The translations under genes and the position numbers were made by a program. Of a DNA stretch of 41,702 bases, positions 31,758-39,618 are shown piece by piece. The stretch is taken from positions 1 through 41,702 of the IMG/VR virus record IMGVR_UViG_3300048833_000737; one strand, given 5' to 3'. The notes beneath the pieces were generated by a model, which saw only the letters and a list, made by a program, of their open reading frames with translations, ran no database searches and was not told where the DNA came from. Numbering within the stretch: the first letter of the stretch is position 1; the number at the start of each line of letters is the position of its first letter. The stretch is from a virus.

Positions 31758-32174
31758 ATGAGTGGTTATTATGATAATGGATATTGTAATTGCGACTACG
31801 TTGACACTACCGTCAAAGTAAAAGGCGGCATGTACAGCCATTATAAAAACCATTGCATTTGCCCTACCAGTGAAATCTATCTGCCATTAAAAGACCTGGA
31901 TGGGAATGACGTACCAGGTTATCCGGTTAATGTGTACAATGTAAATGAGGAATTGATTGGTACAGCCATCAACAAAGCGCAGTTTATAACAGTATGGAAT
32001 AGTGATGCAGACAATCAATTGGTGGGAACGTTGGAAAATTTAATCGGACCAATGAGTTTCAAGTTATTGCTGAACCGTGGCCAGACGGCACCGCCTTATG
32101 TGATAGGGGATTATACAGGTACTATGCCTGATGTGAGCATTTATTCAAATCAATATTCAACTGTTTATTTCTAA
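31758..32174 (+). CDS. Structural protein (138 aa), adsorption module
   Basis: The protein has an N-terminal Tyr/Cys/Asp-rich part (SGYYDNGYCNCDYVDTTVKV, NHCICP) and a beta-rich remainder (EIYLPLKDLDGNDVPGYPVN, GPMSFKLLLNRG). No membrane segment or enzyme motif is seen. It overlaps the following gene by one base and precedes the fibre gene, so it is likely a base or attachment protein for the fibre. The family is unknown. Confidence 0.5.
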   Translation: MSGYYDNGYCNCDYVDTTVKVKGGMYSHYKNHCICPTSEIYLPLKDLDGNDVPGYPVNVYNVNEELIGTAINKAQFITVWNSDADNQLVGTLENLIGPMSFKLLLNRGQTAPPYVIGDYTGTMPDVSIYSNQYSTVYF

Positions 32175-32707
32175 TGGCAACACTTGTCCAACTAAAAGAA
32201 AATATTGATACGGTCATTCGGCAGAAAACAACGCCGAACTCCATAACCCCAGGTATGGATGCTGATCTGCGTGATCAATCGGTCAATGAAATAGGTTTGA
32301 GGGGAATACTGGAAGTTGCTACCGTGGCAGGGCTGGCGGATTATAACAACCTGCATACTAATAAAATTCTGGTCCCTGGCTATGGGGTTTTTGTGTATGC
32401 CAATAGCGGGGTAGTAGATAATATTTCAATATTTCCGGCCAGTGGTTCAGGGGTATGGACCTTAAATCAATTCAAACCGCTAAAAGAAACGATTTCAGCC
32501 ACTGGCGTCACCAGTGTTACGGTTGCCTGGACGGATGCCAGAAAGGCAAAATTTGGCCTATTCCCATGCTTTCAGGTGTATCTGGAAGAAAGCGGCACCG
32601 GATGGAGGAAAATTATTGATGAATGGCTGGTGGATGATCTTGATAACCCCACTGAGTTTACAATTGAATTCGGTGGATCTGTTAATGTAAAAATTCTGAT
32701 TCTATGA
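32174..32707 (+). CDS. Fibre-associated protein (177 aa)
   Basis: An N-terminal helix (ATLVQLKENIDTVIRQKT) precedes repeated beta strands (ILVPGYGVFVYANSGVVDN, GVTSVTVAWTD, EFTIEFGGSVNVKILI). The helix-then-beta pattern is common in short tail fibres or fibre-connector proteins that trimerise. The stop overlaps the large fibre gene by 4 bases, so the two proteins are probably produced together. No enzymatic motif is visible. Confidence 0.5.
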   Translation: MATLVQLKENIDTVIRQKTTPNSITPGMDADLRDQSVNEIGLRGILEVATVAGLADYNNLHTNKILVPGYGVFVYANSGVVDNISIFPASGSGVWTLNQFKPLKETISATGVTSVTVAWTDARKAKFGLFPCFQVYLEESGTGWRKIIDEWLVDDLDNPTEFTIEFGGSVNVKILIL

Positions 32708-35418
32708 TAAAGCTGAGGTTTTTGATGGTCATTTTTATTTTACTGGGTGCATTATGTGCAGCTGCTCAAACTACTCCATACCAGAGGATTAAAACCCCAT
32801 ATGAGTATGAATATTTGAAAGGCAGCAAGAAGGTGTTTGTGCCAGATACAACTGAGGCGCTGGCATGTAATGATACCAATCGAATTGCAGTAGTTGGTCA
32901 GAGTGTAGTTATATCATACCGTGATATTGTTTCTGGCTGTGCTAAGTGGTTCACATTGGGTGATGTTAGTTCATATTTTTCCTCATTCATACGTAGCCAG
33001 TATTTGAGCAAAGAGAATAAATCATTTTGGGCGCATCGTGGCAGGCTTGACACCATGTACATGGATGGTACTATTTATACAACCCCTTCGCAAGTAACAG
33101 ATGCAGGCTTCACAAAGCAGCGGTTTTTTATGCTGGGGTATGGAATTAACCCATTTTGGTTAATTCAGCAGGATAGTATCTGGACAGGTAGCGCCTGGCA
33201 AGAATCATTCAGTTATGGTGGCGGGTACCGTGCGCTGTATCGGAATAGAGGCATACACTCCAATGGCTGGGGATACCAGGCTGGCAATGGTAACACGGGC
33301 CAGTACAGCAACGGGTTCGGCTATAATTCACTATTTGGCAACACTGGCCAGTACGGAACTGGCTATGGATCATTTTCATTGTATCAAAACACTGCAGCCT
33401 ATGCAGTCGGTATTGGTGGGCTGGCATTGTATCAAAATACTGGCGCAAATCCTACCGGCGTAGGGTATAATGTGTTAAGAGGAAACGTTGGAAGCGGACC
33501 AACAGGGATGGGCGTCAATACGCTCAACGGCAATCGCGGCAATAGTCCTACAGCTATGGGGGTGCAATCACTTCAATCAAACGTAGGAGATAGTTCGACA
33601 GCATACGGTTCAGGAAGCGGCTATTTTAACAACTGGAAGAAACGAACCTCAATAGGTACTGGTGCTGGATTTTCTTTTGTTGAAGATCCTGCAACAGTAA
33701 AATCATTTGCCAGCGCAAACATCAATACAGGAACACAGCGGGTTACAATTACAGGGCATGGTTATGGAACTACCGGATACATAAATCTAAGATTTAAGGT
33801 AGTAAGCGGTACGCCTCCAACAAATATAGTGAATGATGGGCTTTACCAATTTCAGATAATTGACGCCAATACCCTGCAGTTTTCTGGCTTCACTACTGCT
33901 GGTTCAGGAAATTTTACATTGACAAGGGACCTGGATCGCACAAATTCTATTGAGATAGGTGCAAATGCTCAGGCCACAAAACCCGACCAGGTGATGATTG
34001 GAGACCATCTTGTTAAGGAAGTTTATACGGCTGGGAAGATCAGGGCCAATGCCAGTGATTACAGTACAGGCGGTTATAAAGTTTTGGTCCACAATAGCAC
34101 GACAAAGGAGTTTGAAACCATTTCATCTGATAGTATTGGCGGTGGTTCAGTAAGCACTCCTACTGTAAAAATTTTACTCCCATCTAACCTGTATGCAGTG
34201 CAGGGGGTTGAATCCAATATTTATTTTGACAATGTGATTTATTCTGAGGTCGGAATACAAAACCTAGAAATTGATGTTACCTGCACAAAAGGGAAACATT
34301 ATGAGCGTTTCTGGCGATACACACCATTGTCAACTGACAGCGGCACTGTCACTTTTCAGCTTGATGTTTATTATCAGGGGAACCTTGCTGCTACCAAAAC
34401 AGTGAATTTGAATACCACCACGACAGCAGCAGGATCCGGGAATAGAAATTATATTGTTTTTGGGGACAGCCAAATTGATGGCGGTGTCATGGTTGATAGC
34501 ATTGAAATAAATTATGCAGCTAACCCTTTGAATATAGTTTCTCAGGGCTATTATACCTCAGCCAATGGCAATAAGCACAATGGAAGGGGGGGGCATAGGT
34601 ACCGTGATTTTGCAACTTATGGCCGTGCTTTTTATGATTTCACCGTGACTGGCGTAACAACACCGCCCAGTATTGATGCCGTTTATTCAGATGGAACCCG
34701 GACTTATAAAATTTACAAAGTCGCTGTATCAGGTACTGGTGTAATTCAAGGTGAAAAGGGTGGCACCGGTGAACCTCCTGCATCTGGCACCCTTACCAGG
34801 GTATCCGGCACCGGTGATGCTTCAATTTCATTCACTTCAAATACAATTGTATCCGGCAATCCAATGTGGAACGCTACTACTGGCACGGTTGAGTTTTCAA
34901 AATACTTGACAGACAATTCAATTACATACAACGCTGGCGACTGGGTGTTCTTCCACCTGGGGACCAATGATATTTTTGGATTGACAGTCAACGCTAGGGT
35001 AGTTGATACAGCGGTGGCCGTTAAAAAGTACATTGATACCCTTGTGGCGTCTATTCGCCGTGTCTCACCAGACATAAACATTGGGATAGGCCTGCCTCCA
35101 ATTGGCAGTGATCAGGATGGCTTCGGTGATGATTATAGTAACAGCCAAAATTACCGTAGGTATAACCGGAACATGAAACTGCTGCATGATTACCTGCTGG
35201 CCAATGTTGACGTTTCAGGGTATAGGACTAATAAAGTTTACGTTCTGAGCCCTAACATGAATTATGACGCTGTATATAACAGCTTCAAGGGCACTATGCA
35301 GGTCAATGCAAAAAATTCCGCAACTGTACAGTTTTCAACGAATGGAGTTCACCCTGCACCAGCTGGCACTAGTCAGATGGGAGACGTTTATTATGCACTT
35401 TTAAAATGGTTCAAGTAA
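32704..35418 (+). CDS. Tail fibre / receptor-binding protein with SGNH esterase domain
   Basis: Three parts are visible. Residues 1-22 look like a Sec signal peptide (KLRFLMVIFILLGALCAAA), odd for a virion protein. Residues 173-300 are eight units of 16 residues (e.g. FGYNSLFGNTGQYGTG), like the beta-roll head repeats of trimeric adhesins. The last third is an SGNH/GDSL hydrolase: FGDSQ (Ser589), GTND (755-756) and GVHP (His883). The usual Asp three residues before that His is Asn880. The esterase would remove acetyl groups from surface polysaccharide during adsorption. A secreted host-surface protein is the alternative to a fibre. Confidence 0.75.
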   Translation: MIKLRFLMVIFILLGALCAAAQTTPYQRIKTPYEYEYLKGSKKVFVPDTTEALACNDTNRIAVVGQSVVISYRDIVSGCAKWFTLGDVSSYFSSFIRSQYLSKENKSFWAHRGRLDTMYMDGTIYTTPSQVTDAGFTKQRFFMLGYGINPFWLIQQDSIWTGSAWQESFSYGGGYRALYRNRGIHSNGWGYQAGNGNTGQYSNGFGYNSLFGNTGQYGTGYGSFSLYQNTAAYAVGIGGLALYQNTGANPTGVGYNVLRGNVGSGPTGMGVNTLNGNRGNSPTAMGVQSLQSNVGDSSTAYGSGSGYFNNWKKRTSIGTGAGFSFVEDPATVKSFASANINTGTQRVTITGHGYGTTGYINLRFKVVSGTPPTNIVNDGLYQFQIIDANTLQFSGFTTAGSGNFTLTRDLDRTNSIEIGANAQATKPDQVMIGDHLVKEVYTAGKIRANASDYSTGGYKVLVHNSTTKEFETISSDSIGGGSVSTPTVKILLPSNLYAVQGVESNIYFDNVIYSEVGIQNLEIDVTCTKGKHYERFWRYTPLSTDSGTVTFQLDVYYQGNLAATKTVNLNTTTTAAGSGNRNYIVFGDSQIDGGVMVDSIEINYAANPLNIVSQGYYTSANGNKHNGRGGHRYRDFATYGRAFYDFTVTGVTTPPSIDAVYSDGTRTYKIYKVAVSGTGVIQGEKGGTGEPPASGTLTRVSGTGDASISFTSNTIVSGNPMWNATTGTVEFSKYLTDNSITYNAGDWVFFHLGTNDIFGLTVNARVVDTAVAVKKYIDTLVASIRRVSPDINIGIGLPPIGSDQDGFGDDYSNSQNYRRYNRNMKLLHDYLLANVDVSGYRTNKVYVLSPNMNYDAVYNSFKGTMQVNAKNSATVQFSTNGVHPAPAGTSQMGDVYYALLKWFK
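33220..33603 (+). repeat. Eight tandem 48-base units encoding 16-residue repeats
   Basis: The fibre gene encodes eight consecutive 16-residue units, with a Gly at position 2, a hydrophobic residue at 6, Asn-Thr/Val-Gly around 9-11 and Gly or Ala at 16. The DNA copies have diverged, so this is an old, functionally maintained repeat. The pattern fits a coiled beta-roll stalk. Confidence 0.65.
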
Positions 35419-35678
35419 TGACTGAACAAAAAACCAACAGCAGCGGCTTTGAAAAGCACTTTCAGACCTTTCTTCTGACTATTATCACGACCGGTGTAAT
35501 TGCTGCATTCAGCAAACTGAATGAAGTGAATGAGCGCCTGGTAAGGCAGGAGGAAAAGGAAAAAATAAAGACAGAGCAAATTAATGCCATCCAAAATTCT
35601 ACTATAAAAATGCAGCAGGACATTGACGGCATAAAAGAACGGCTCACTATTATTGAAGCAAGAAATCCAACTCCATGA
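35418..35678 (+). CDS. Membrane-anchored coiled-coil protein (86 aa), lysis region
   Basis: The ATG at 35418 overlaps the fibre stop as TAATG; an upstream in-frame ATG at 35406 is less likely. One hydrophobic helix (HFQTFLLTIITTGVIAAFS) is followed by a coiled coil (VNERLVRQEEKEKIKTEQ, TIKMQQDIDGIKERLTIIE). This layout resembles XhlA-type or other holin-accessory proteins. It overlaps the next membrane protein by 4 bases, placing it in the lysis operon. Confidence 0.6.
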   Translation: MTEQKTNSSGFEKHFQTFLLTIITTGVIAAFSKLNEVNERLVRQEEKEKIKTEQINAIQNSTIKMQQDIDGIKERLTIIEARNPTP

Positions 35679-36025
35679 ATCCAATGCAATTAATCAATCA
35701 ACTGATTGACCCGATCATTATGGCCCTGGTTTTTTTATCCGGCTTTTCGCAGGAAAAATACCTGGTAGGCATATCGTTTTCAAAGGACAAGCGCTGGGAC
35801 GCCAGTATTAAAACCCTGGGGCTTTCTTTCATTGTGACAACTATTTATATTCTGCTGGTTGTTCGGGAGGGAGGCATTTTCTCGCTGGTTAAATATTTCT
35901 TCACCTATTTCATGACTACCAGCATTTATGACATTGCCATCAGGCCAATCCGGAAGTGGATCACCAGGATGCTAAACAAATATTTTCCATCTGACGAAAA
36001 GCAAGATCATGAACCTACTAATTAA
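35675..36025 (+). CDS. Holin-like membrane protein (116 aa)
   Basis: Three hydrophobic helices are seen: PIIMALVFLSGF, LGLSFIVTTIYILLVV and FSLVKYFFTYFMTTSIY. A basic, hydrophilic tail (RKWITRMLNKYF, then SDEKQDHEPTN) follows, as in class I holins. Size and position next to a coiled-coil membrane protein and upstream of a spanin-like gene support a holin role: forming lesions in the inner membrane. It overlaps the next gene by 17 bases. Other small membrane proteins nearby could be the true holin instead. Confidence 0.55.
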   Translation: MNPMQLINQLIDPIIMALVFLSGFSQEKYLVGISFSKDKRWDASIKTLGLSFIVTTIYILLVVREGGIFSLVKYFFTYFMTTSIYDIAIRPIRKWITRMLNKYFPSDEKQDHEPTN

Positions 36026-36680
36026 AATTCAAACCATCCTGATACTGGCGCTGGGTATAGCCCTGTTTGTATCAGTGAAGTCCTGCCAGAAAAATGAAGC
36101 CCTCGCAGATGATTATAAAGCCCGGCTGGACTACCAGGACAGCACCGTGAAAGTGATGGAAAACAAAATCAATGTATTGGTAGCTGAGAATAAAACAGCC
36201 GTTACCAGCAATGAGAAAACCATCAAAGAATTAAGCCAGCAGGTAAGGCAAATAAAGACTGTGACGGCGCTGGTGCAGGGCCACCAGGTGGTGACACTGC
36301 GTGATACTTTGATTGATTTTATTGAGGTATTGGTACCTGCAGACAGCAGTTCATTGATAAGCGTGCCCAGAAACTTCGCAAAGGTGACGCCTCACTATAC
36401 AATTACCGGCACAATCACAAAGCAGGGGGTGAACCTGGACAGTTTAGTGATGAAGAATACCATGTCATTCCGGATAGGAGAGCGACGAAATAATATTTTC
36501 AGGCCCAGTGAGGTAGTGGTGCAGGCTATCAATAGTAATCCGCATTTTCAAACCGTAGGCCTGCAAAGTATAACAGTTACTGCACGGCCCAATGCCTGGA
36601 ACAGATGGATAAAACCAACCCTGACAGCCATTGGAGGGGCTGCAGCTGGTGGGTACATTTCAAACAAGTTTTTTCAATAA
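36009..36680 (+). CDS. Membrane-anchored spanin-like protein (223 aa)
   Basis: The N-terminal helix (IQTILILALGIALFVSV) anchors the protein, ending near KSCQKN, and is followed by a periplasmic coiled coil (NKINVLVAENKTAVTSNEKT, IKELSQQVRQIKTVT). A beta-rich domain (SVPRNFAKVTPHYTITGTIT) comes next. The C-terminus has a short hydrophobic Gly-rich tail (GGAAAGGYISNKFF). This is the layout of inner-membrane spanins and Rz-like proteins, or of related Bacteroidota phage proteins (e.g. DUF6808-like). Role: final disruption of the outer membrane. Confidence 0.5.
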   Translation: MNLLIKIQTILILALGIALFVSVKSCQKNEALADDYKARLDYQDSTVKVMENKINVLVAENKTAVTSNEKTIKELSQQVRQIKTVTALVQGHQVVTLRDTLIDFIEVLVPADSSSLISVPRNFAKVTPHYTITGTITKQGVNLDSLVMKNTMSFRIGERRNNIFRPSEVVVQAINSNPHFQTVGLQSITVTARPNAWNRWIKPTLTAIGGAAAGGYISNKFFQ

Positions 36681-36698
36681 CACAATAAATCAAGTTTT

Positions 36699-36959
36699 AT
36701 GACAGACTCAATTATTCTGGCACTGTTTGCCATTGCAATCAATGCAGCTGCATTGATATTCGGATTACCGCCTGCATTAAAAGCCATGAAAGCCGGTCAA
36801 CCGTACAACGAATGGGATGAAGGGAAAGGCCGGTATGTGAAGAAACTTTCTGGAAAGGTTAAGCTGTGGCAAACAGATGCCGGTAAAATCTGGCTGATTG
36901 CCCAGGTGCTAACCATTGCGATCGCAATTGGTATTTTTTCCTTCTTAAACTCATACTGA
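36699..36959 (+). CDS. Small membrane protein (86 aa), holin candidate
   Basis: Two hydrophobic helices (LALFAIAINAAALIFGLPPA and IWLIAQVLTIAIAIGIFSFL) flank a basic, hydrophilic loop (KRYVKKLSGKVKLW-type, residues about 43-57). This hairpin topology and size are typical of class II holins. It is followed by two more membrane proteins, so several candidates compete for the holin role. The stop shares one base with the next start. Confidence 0.5.
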   Translation: MTDSIILALFAIAINAAALIFGLPPALKAMKAGQPYNEWDEGKGRYVKKLSGKVKLWQTDAGKIWLIAQVLTIAIAIGIFSFLNSY

Positions 36960-37360
36960 TGATGATTCTTAAAATTGAGGTACTGGTAGCCATTCTTTTC
37001 TGCATTGAAGCAGTGCTGGAAAAGTATGTGATTGCGCTGAAAAACCCAGCTGCAGAAAAATATCCGTACCTCAACAAAAAAGAACATGCCTGGTCACTGG
37101 TGTATGCCGTGGCCCTGGTCATTGCCATCACATTGATATCAGGCTGGTGGTGGGCATTTCCTTCACTGCTGGTAAGCAGGCGCCTGTTTTTTGATTACCC
37201 GTTAAAATTGGTACGTCAAAGGCCATTTGATAACATTGAAGGTGACGGCTGGTTTGATAAAACAGCCAGGGCCATTTTCGGAAAACACGGTGGGTATGAG
37301 GAAGCCAGTGCAGTATTGATTTTAAAATTTCTGCTCATTGCGGCCCAGCTTTATCTCTAA
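36959..37360 (+). CDS. Membrane protein (133 aa), lysis region
   Basis: Hydrophobic helices occur at LKIEVLVAILFCIEAVLE, SLVYAVALVIAITLISGWWW and ASAVLILKFLLIAAQLYL, with charged loops between (PAAEKYPYLNKKEHAW, RQRPFDNIEGDGW). There is no signal cleavage site or enzyme motif. Its start overlaps the previous stop by one base. An accessory holin, antiholin or exclusion protein are possible. A small AT-rich gap with TTACTTTTA follows. Confidence 0.5.
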   Translation: MMILKIEVLVAILFCIEAVLEKYVIALKNPAAEKYPYLNKKEHAWSLVYAVALVIAITLISGWWWAFPSLLVSRRLFFDYPLKLVRQRPFDNIEGDGWFDKTARAIFGKHGGYEEASAVLILKFLLIAAQLYL

Positions 37361-37399
37361 GGTGAATTATTATAATTACTTTTAAATTGTAAAAATACA

Positions 37400-37813
37400 A
37401 TGAGAAACTTTTTTCAACGTGCAATTTTGTTTCTGAAACTGTGGGACTTTATCTGGTCCGTGCCCCTGGCCCTGTTTCTATTTCTGGCTATTGGTGAAGC
37501 TGGCTATCTGTTTTTTGGTGATGGCTTCGCCGGTTATGACCCCAGCTACTTACATGCAGCTTTCTATACCAGCTTTATCATGGTATTTATGAATGCAGTG
37601 GCATGGCTGGGTATGATGCTGAACTGGCCAGGCATCTTCAAATACTATTCTGGGAAAGTCACCCGTCACAATGTGACGAATCGCTATTTCCGGCTGGATC
37701 ACTCTGAGTCCGACTTCAATAAGTTACCACCAATACAAAGGATATGCGTACTGTTATTTTGTTACTTTTTTTACTGCTGCCTGTTTGCGCTTTTGTTCAG
37801 CCTGCTGCTGTAA
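37400..37813 (+). CDS. Membrane protein (137 aa) overlapping the endolysin gene
   Basis: Three or four hydrophobic segments (FIWSVPLALFLFLAIGEAG, FYTSFIMVFMNAVAWLGMML, ICVLLFCYFFYCCLFALLF) are separated by polar loops. The last 70 bases overlap the signal peptide of the endolysin in another frame, so both frames encode hydrophobic sequence from the same DNA. The close coupling suggests co-regulation with lysis. Function unknown; holin or antiholin are possible. Confidence 0.5.
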   Translation: MRNFFQRAILFLKLWDFIWSVPLALFLFLAIGEAGYLFFGDGFAGYDPSYLHAAFYTSFIMVFMNAVAWLGMMLNWPGIFKYYSGKVTRHNVTNRYFRLDHSESDFNKLPPIQRICVLLFCYFFYCCLFALLFSLLL

Positions 37814-38256
37814 AAGTTCAGCAGATATACACCAGCCAGATCGGTGTCCGTGAAGCTACCGGCAAAAATGATGGTAAGCAGGTGGAGGCTTATTTGCGTG
37901 CAACCGGATTAGGTAAGGGTTACAGCTGGTGTGCTGCGTTCGTTCGCTGGTGCTTTGATCAGGCCGGCGTGAAAACCAGCATCACGGCATGGTCACCATC
38001 TGCACACAACTCCCGCAATGTTGTATATCATAAAAGGCAGTTACTAAAGCAGGTTCAGCCTGCAGATGTTTTCACCTTATGGTACAGTCATTTGAAGCGT
38101 GTGGGGCATACCGGCTTTGTTGATCGCATTGAAAACAGTAAAGTGGTGGTCACAGTAGAAGGTAACACCAACCAGGCAGGATCCCGGGAAGGTGATGGGG
38201 TGTATCTCAAAAAACGTTCATTACATACAATTCACTCAATAACAAGATGGCTATGA
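37744..38256 (+). CDS. CHAP-domain endolysin with signal peptide
   Basis: The N-terminal MRTVILLLFLLLPVCAF is a signal or signal-anchor sequence. The CHAP domain shows the catalytic Cys in YSWCAAFVRWCF (C63), His in RVGHTGFVDRI (H122) and the acid/Asn in VTVEGNTNQ (about 139-141). CHAP enzymes cleave amide bonds in peptidoglycan peptides. The signal sequence suggests export by Sec, so lysis may not depend fully on a holin. Length (170 aa) is normal for a single-domain lysin. It overlaps the next gene by ATGA. Confidence 0.75.
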   Translation: MRTVILLLFLLLPVCAFVQPAAVKVQQIYTSQIGVREATGKNDGKQVEAYLRATGLGKGYSWCAAFVRWCFDQAGVKTSITAWSPSAHNSRNVVYHKRQLLKQVQPADVFTLWYSHLKRVGHTGFVDRIENSKVVVTVEGNTNQAGSREGDGVYLKKRSLHTIHSITRWL

Positions 38257-39020
38257 AAAAATTGATCTTACTGGCACTGATGGTGCCGCTTTTCAGTGCA
38301 GGCCAGGACAGCCTGTTCACTGCTGAACTTAAACCGGCGTATGTAAACAATGAAACCAGGCCGTTAGAACTAGGTGTTCATTTTTACAGCGATATCCATG
38401 GCATGATTACCCATGTTCGTTTTTACAAAAACGGAACAGATGCCAGGAGTTACCAGGTGAGAGTGTATGATGCTCAAAAAAAGATGGTAGTTAACCAGAC
38501 CTATTATGCAGTGGCTTCCGGATGGCACCGTGTAAGACTTGATGAACCGGTATTTATGAAGAAAGAGGAAATCTTTGCAGCAAGTATTTACTCAGACCGT
38601 GGTTCATGGGGCGCAATATGGAATCAGTTGACGGTAAGCAAAAAAGGTAAGTACCTGGGCACTATCAATGAAGCTGGCAGATTTTTGTATGGTTCCGGAT
38701 ATCCAAATGAATTTTCCGGTGGCCAGAATTACCTGGTTGATGTGGTGTTCAGGCCTTTCCCTGCTGATACGGTCTGGATGAGTGAAACCATTAACATCTA
38801 TGAGCCTAAGAATGGAGGATGGGCACTTACTGCAGACAGCGGTAAAGCATACAAAGCAGTATTCGGATTTTTCCCTCCACCAGTAAATTCAGTGCATGAA
38901 CTTGATATAACCATTGACTCCATTCGCTACCGGATTTATTCTGCCGGTTATTGGCGAAAGTGGAGAATAAATGCAGACTGTTCGCAAACTCAAATTGACA
39001 CCCTGCATTTTAAAGAGTAG
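38253..39020 (+). CDS. Secreted DUF4082-type protein
   Basis: ATG 38253 overlaps the endolysin stop as ATGA and gives a neat signal peptide (KKLILLALMVPLFSAG); an ATG two codons earlier is less likely. The following ELGVHFYSDIHGMITHVRFY and SGWHRVRLDEPVFMKKEEIF match the DUF4082 beta-sandwich, commonly attached to secreted carbohydrate-active proteins. Here it stands alone, followed by a second beta-rich region. It may bind surface polysaccharide, alter the lysogen surface or assist release. It ends before a strong terminator. Confidence 0.65.
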   Translation: MKKLILLALMVPLFSAGQDSLFTAELKPAYVNNETRPLELGVHFYSDIHGMITHVRFYKNGTDARSYQVRVYDAQKKMVVNQTYYAVASGWHRVRLDEPVFMKKEEIFAASIYSDRGSWGAIWNQLTVSKKGKYLGTINEAGRFLYGSGYPNEFSGGQNYLVDVVFRPFPADTVWMSETINIYEPKNGGWALTADSGKAYKAVFGFFPPPVNSVHELDITIDSIRYRIYSAGYWRKWRINADCSQTQIDTLHFKE

Positions 39021-39067
39021 CCCGTTTTTAATCCCAATATCCTGCTGTTTTCATAAGCGGTTATCAC

Positions 39068-39096
39068 GTCCTGGGTTTCTACCTGGGACTTTTTTT
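39068..39096 (+). terminator. Rho-independent terminator of the late operon
   Basis: GTCCTGGG (39068-39075) and CCTGGGAC (39082-39089) form an eight-pair stem with two G-U pairs around the loop TTTCTA, followed by seven Ts. It lies 48 bases after the DUF4082 stop and should end plus-strand late transcription before the RadC operon. Confidence 0.7.
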
Positions 39097-39107
39097 GTAA
39101 AAACATT

Positions 39108-39165
39108 AAAAAAACATTGCAAAAAGTTTGCGTATATGGTTTTTAAATTGTTACTTTGTTGTAAC
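39108..39165 (+). promoter_or_regulatory. Candidate promoter with dyad operator (copy 3)
   Basis: Seven As, CATTGCAAAAAGTTTG, 19 bases and the dyad GTTACTTTGTTGTAAC (39150-39165) reproduce the layout seen on the minus strand at 10348 and 12320. TTTG and TACTTTG are at promoter spacing for Bacteroidota. It lies just after the late terminator and 48 bases before the ATG at 39214, so it drives the accessory operon with radC. Confidence 0.65.
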
Positions 39166-39170
39166 AAAAA

Positions 39171-39184
39171 CAGCGTGACGGCTG
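39171..39184 (+). promoter_or_regulatory. Leader hairpin, loop GTGACG
   Basis: CAGC and GCTG pair around the loop GTGACG in the leader between the promoter and the ATG at 39214, 29 bases before it. The sequence from here to the start codon is closely repeated at 39577-39621, before radC. Confidence 0.5.
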
Positions 39185-39213
39185 GCATTTTAAAACCTAC
39201 AAAATTTTACGCA

Positions 39214-39597
39214 ATGGAAAAGTTGAGAGCAAAAGTAAGTGACATTAAAGCCCCTCTAATTGTTACTGATGCTGAAATCTTTGTGGATGAAAGAGTATTC
39301 TGGGCTACTATAAAACAATGGCAGGGTACTGACTACGAAAATGAAAATATAAAAGTACCATTCAAATATTTTTATGAATGTGTTACTGATATGGGCCTGA
39401 TGGATTACTGGTTTGACACTTATGAAAACTGGACAATGGACGAGTGGGTGGAGGAATACCGGAATAAGCAGCACTATTATACCCCACTGGTACAAAAGGT
39501 ACTAAGGTATGCATTGATACATGGCAAACTGATAGACGGCCCTGAATCGATTGAATTTGATTATTACAATAACCCCAGCGTGACGGCTGGTATCTAA
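39214..39597 (+). CDS. Hypothetical protein (127 aa), first gene of the RadC operon
   Basis: ATG 39214 is used because the earlier in-frame start (38971) would cross the terminator and promoter. The protein is acidic with many aromatic residues (ERVFWATIKQWQGTDYENEN, YWFDTYENWTMDEWVEEY). It has no membrane or metal motif. The acidic character could mimic DNA, as some anti-restriction proteins do, but this is only a suggestion. Its C-terminal PSVTAG codons form the hairpin that precedes radC. Confidence 0.55.
   Translation: MEKLRAKVSDIKAPLIVTDAEIFVDERVFWATIKQWQGTDYENENIKVPFKYFYECVTDMGLMDYWFDTYENWTMDEWVEEYRNKQHYYTPLVQKVLRYALIHGKLIDGPESIEFDYYNNPSVTAGI
39575..39590 (+). promoter_or_regulatory. 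Intercistronic hairpin before radC, loop GTGACG
   Basis: CCAGC and GCTGG pair around GTGACG, inside the last codons of the 39214 gene and 28 bases before the radC ATG at 39619. Loop and downstream sequence match the hairpin at 39171-39184. Confidence 0.5.
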
Positions 39598-39618
39598 ACA
39601 CCTATAAATTAAAACGCA

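Noticed and set aside
37664-37678. Inverted repeat CGTCAC-AAT-GTGACG, which contains the GTGACG word
   Set aside because: It is inside a coding region and GTGACG is in the stem rather than the loop, so it does not belong to the loop-conserved hairpin family.
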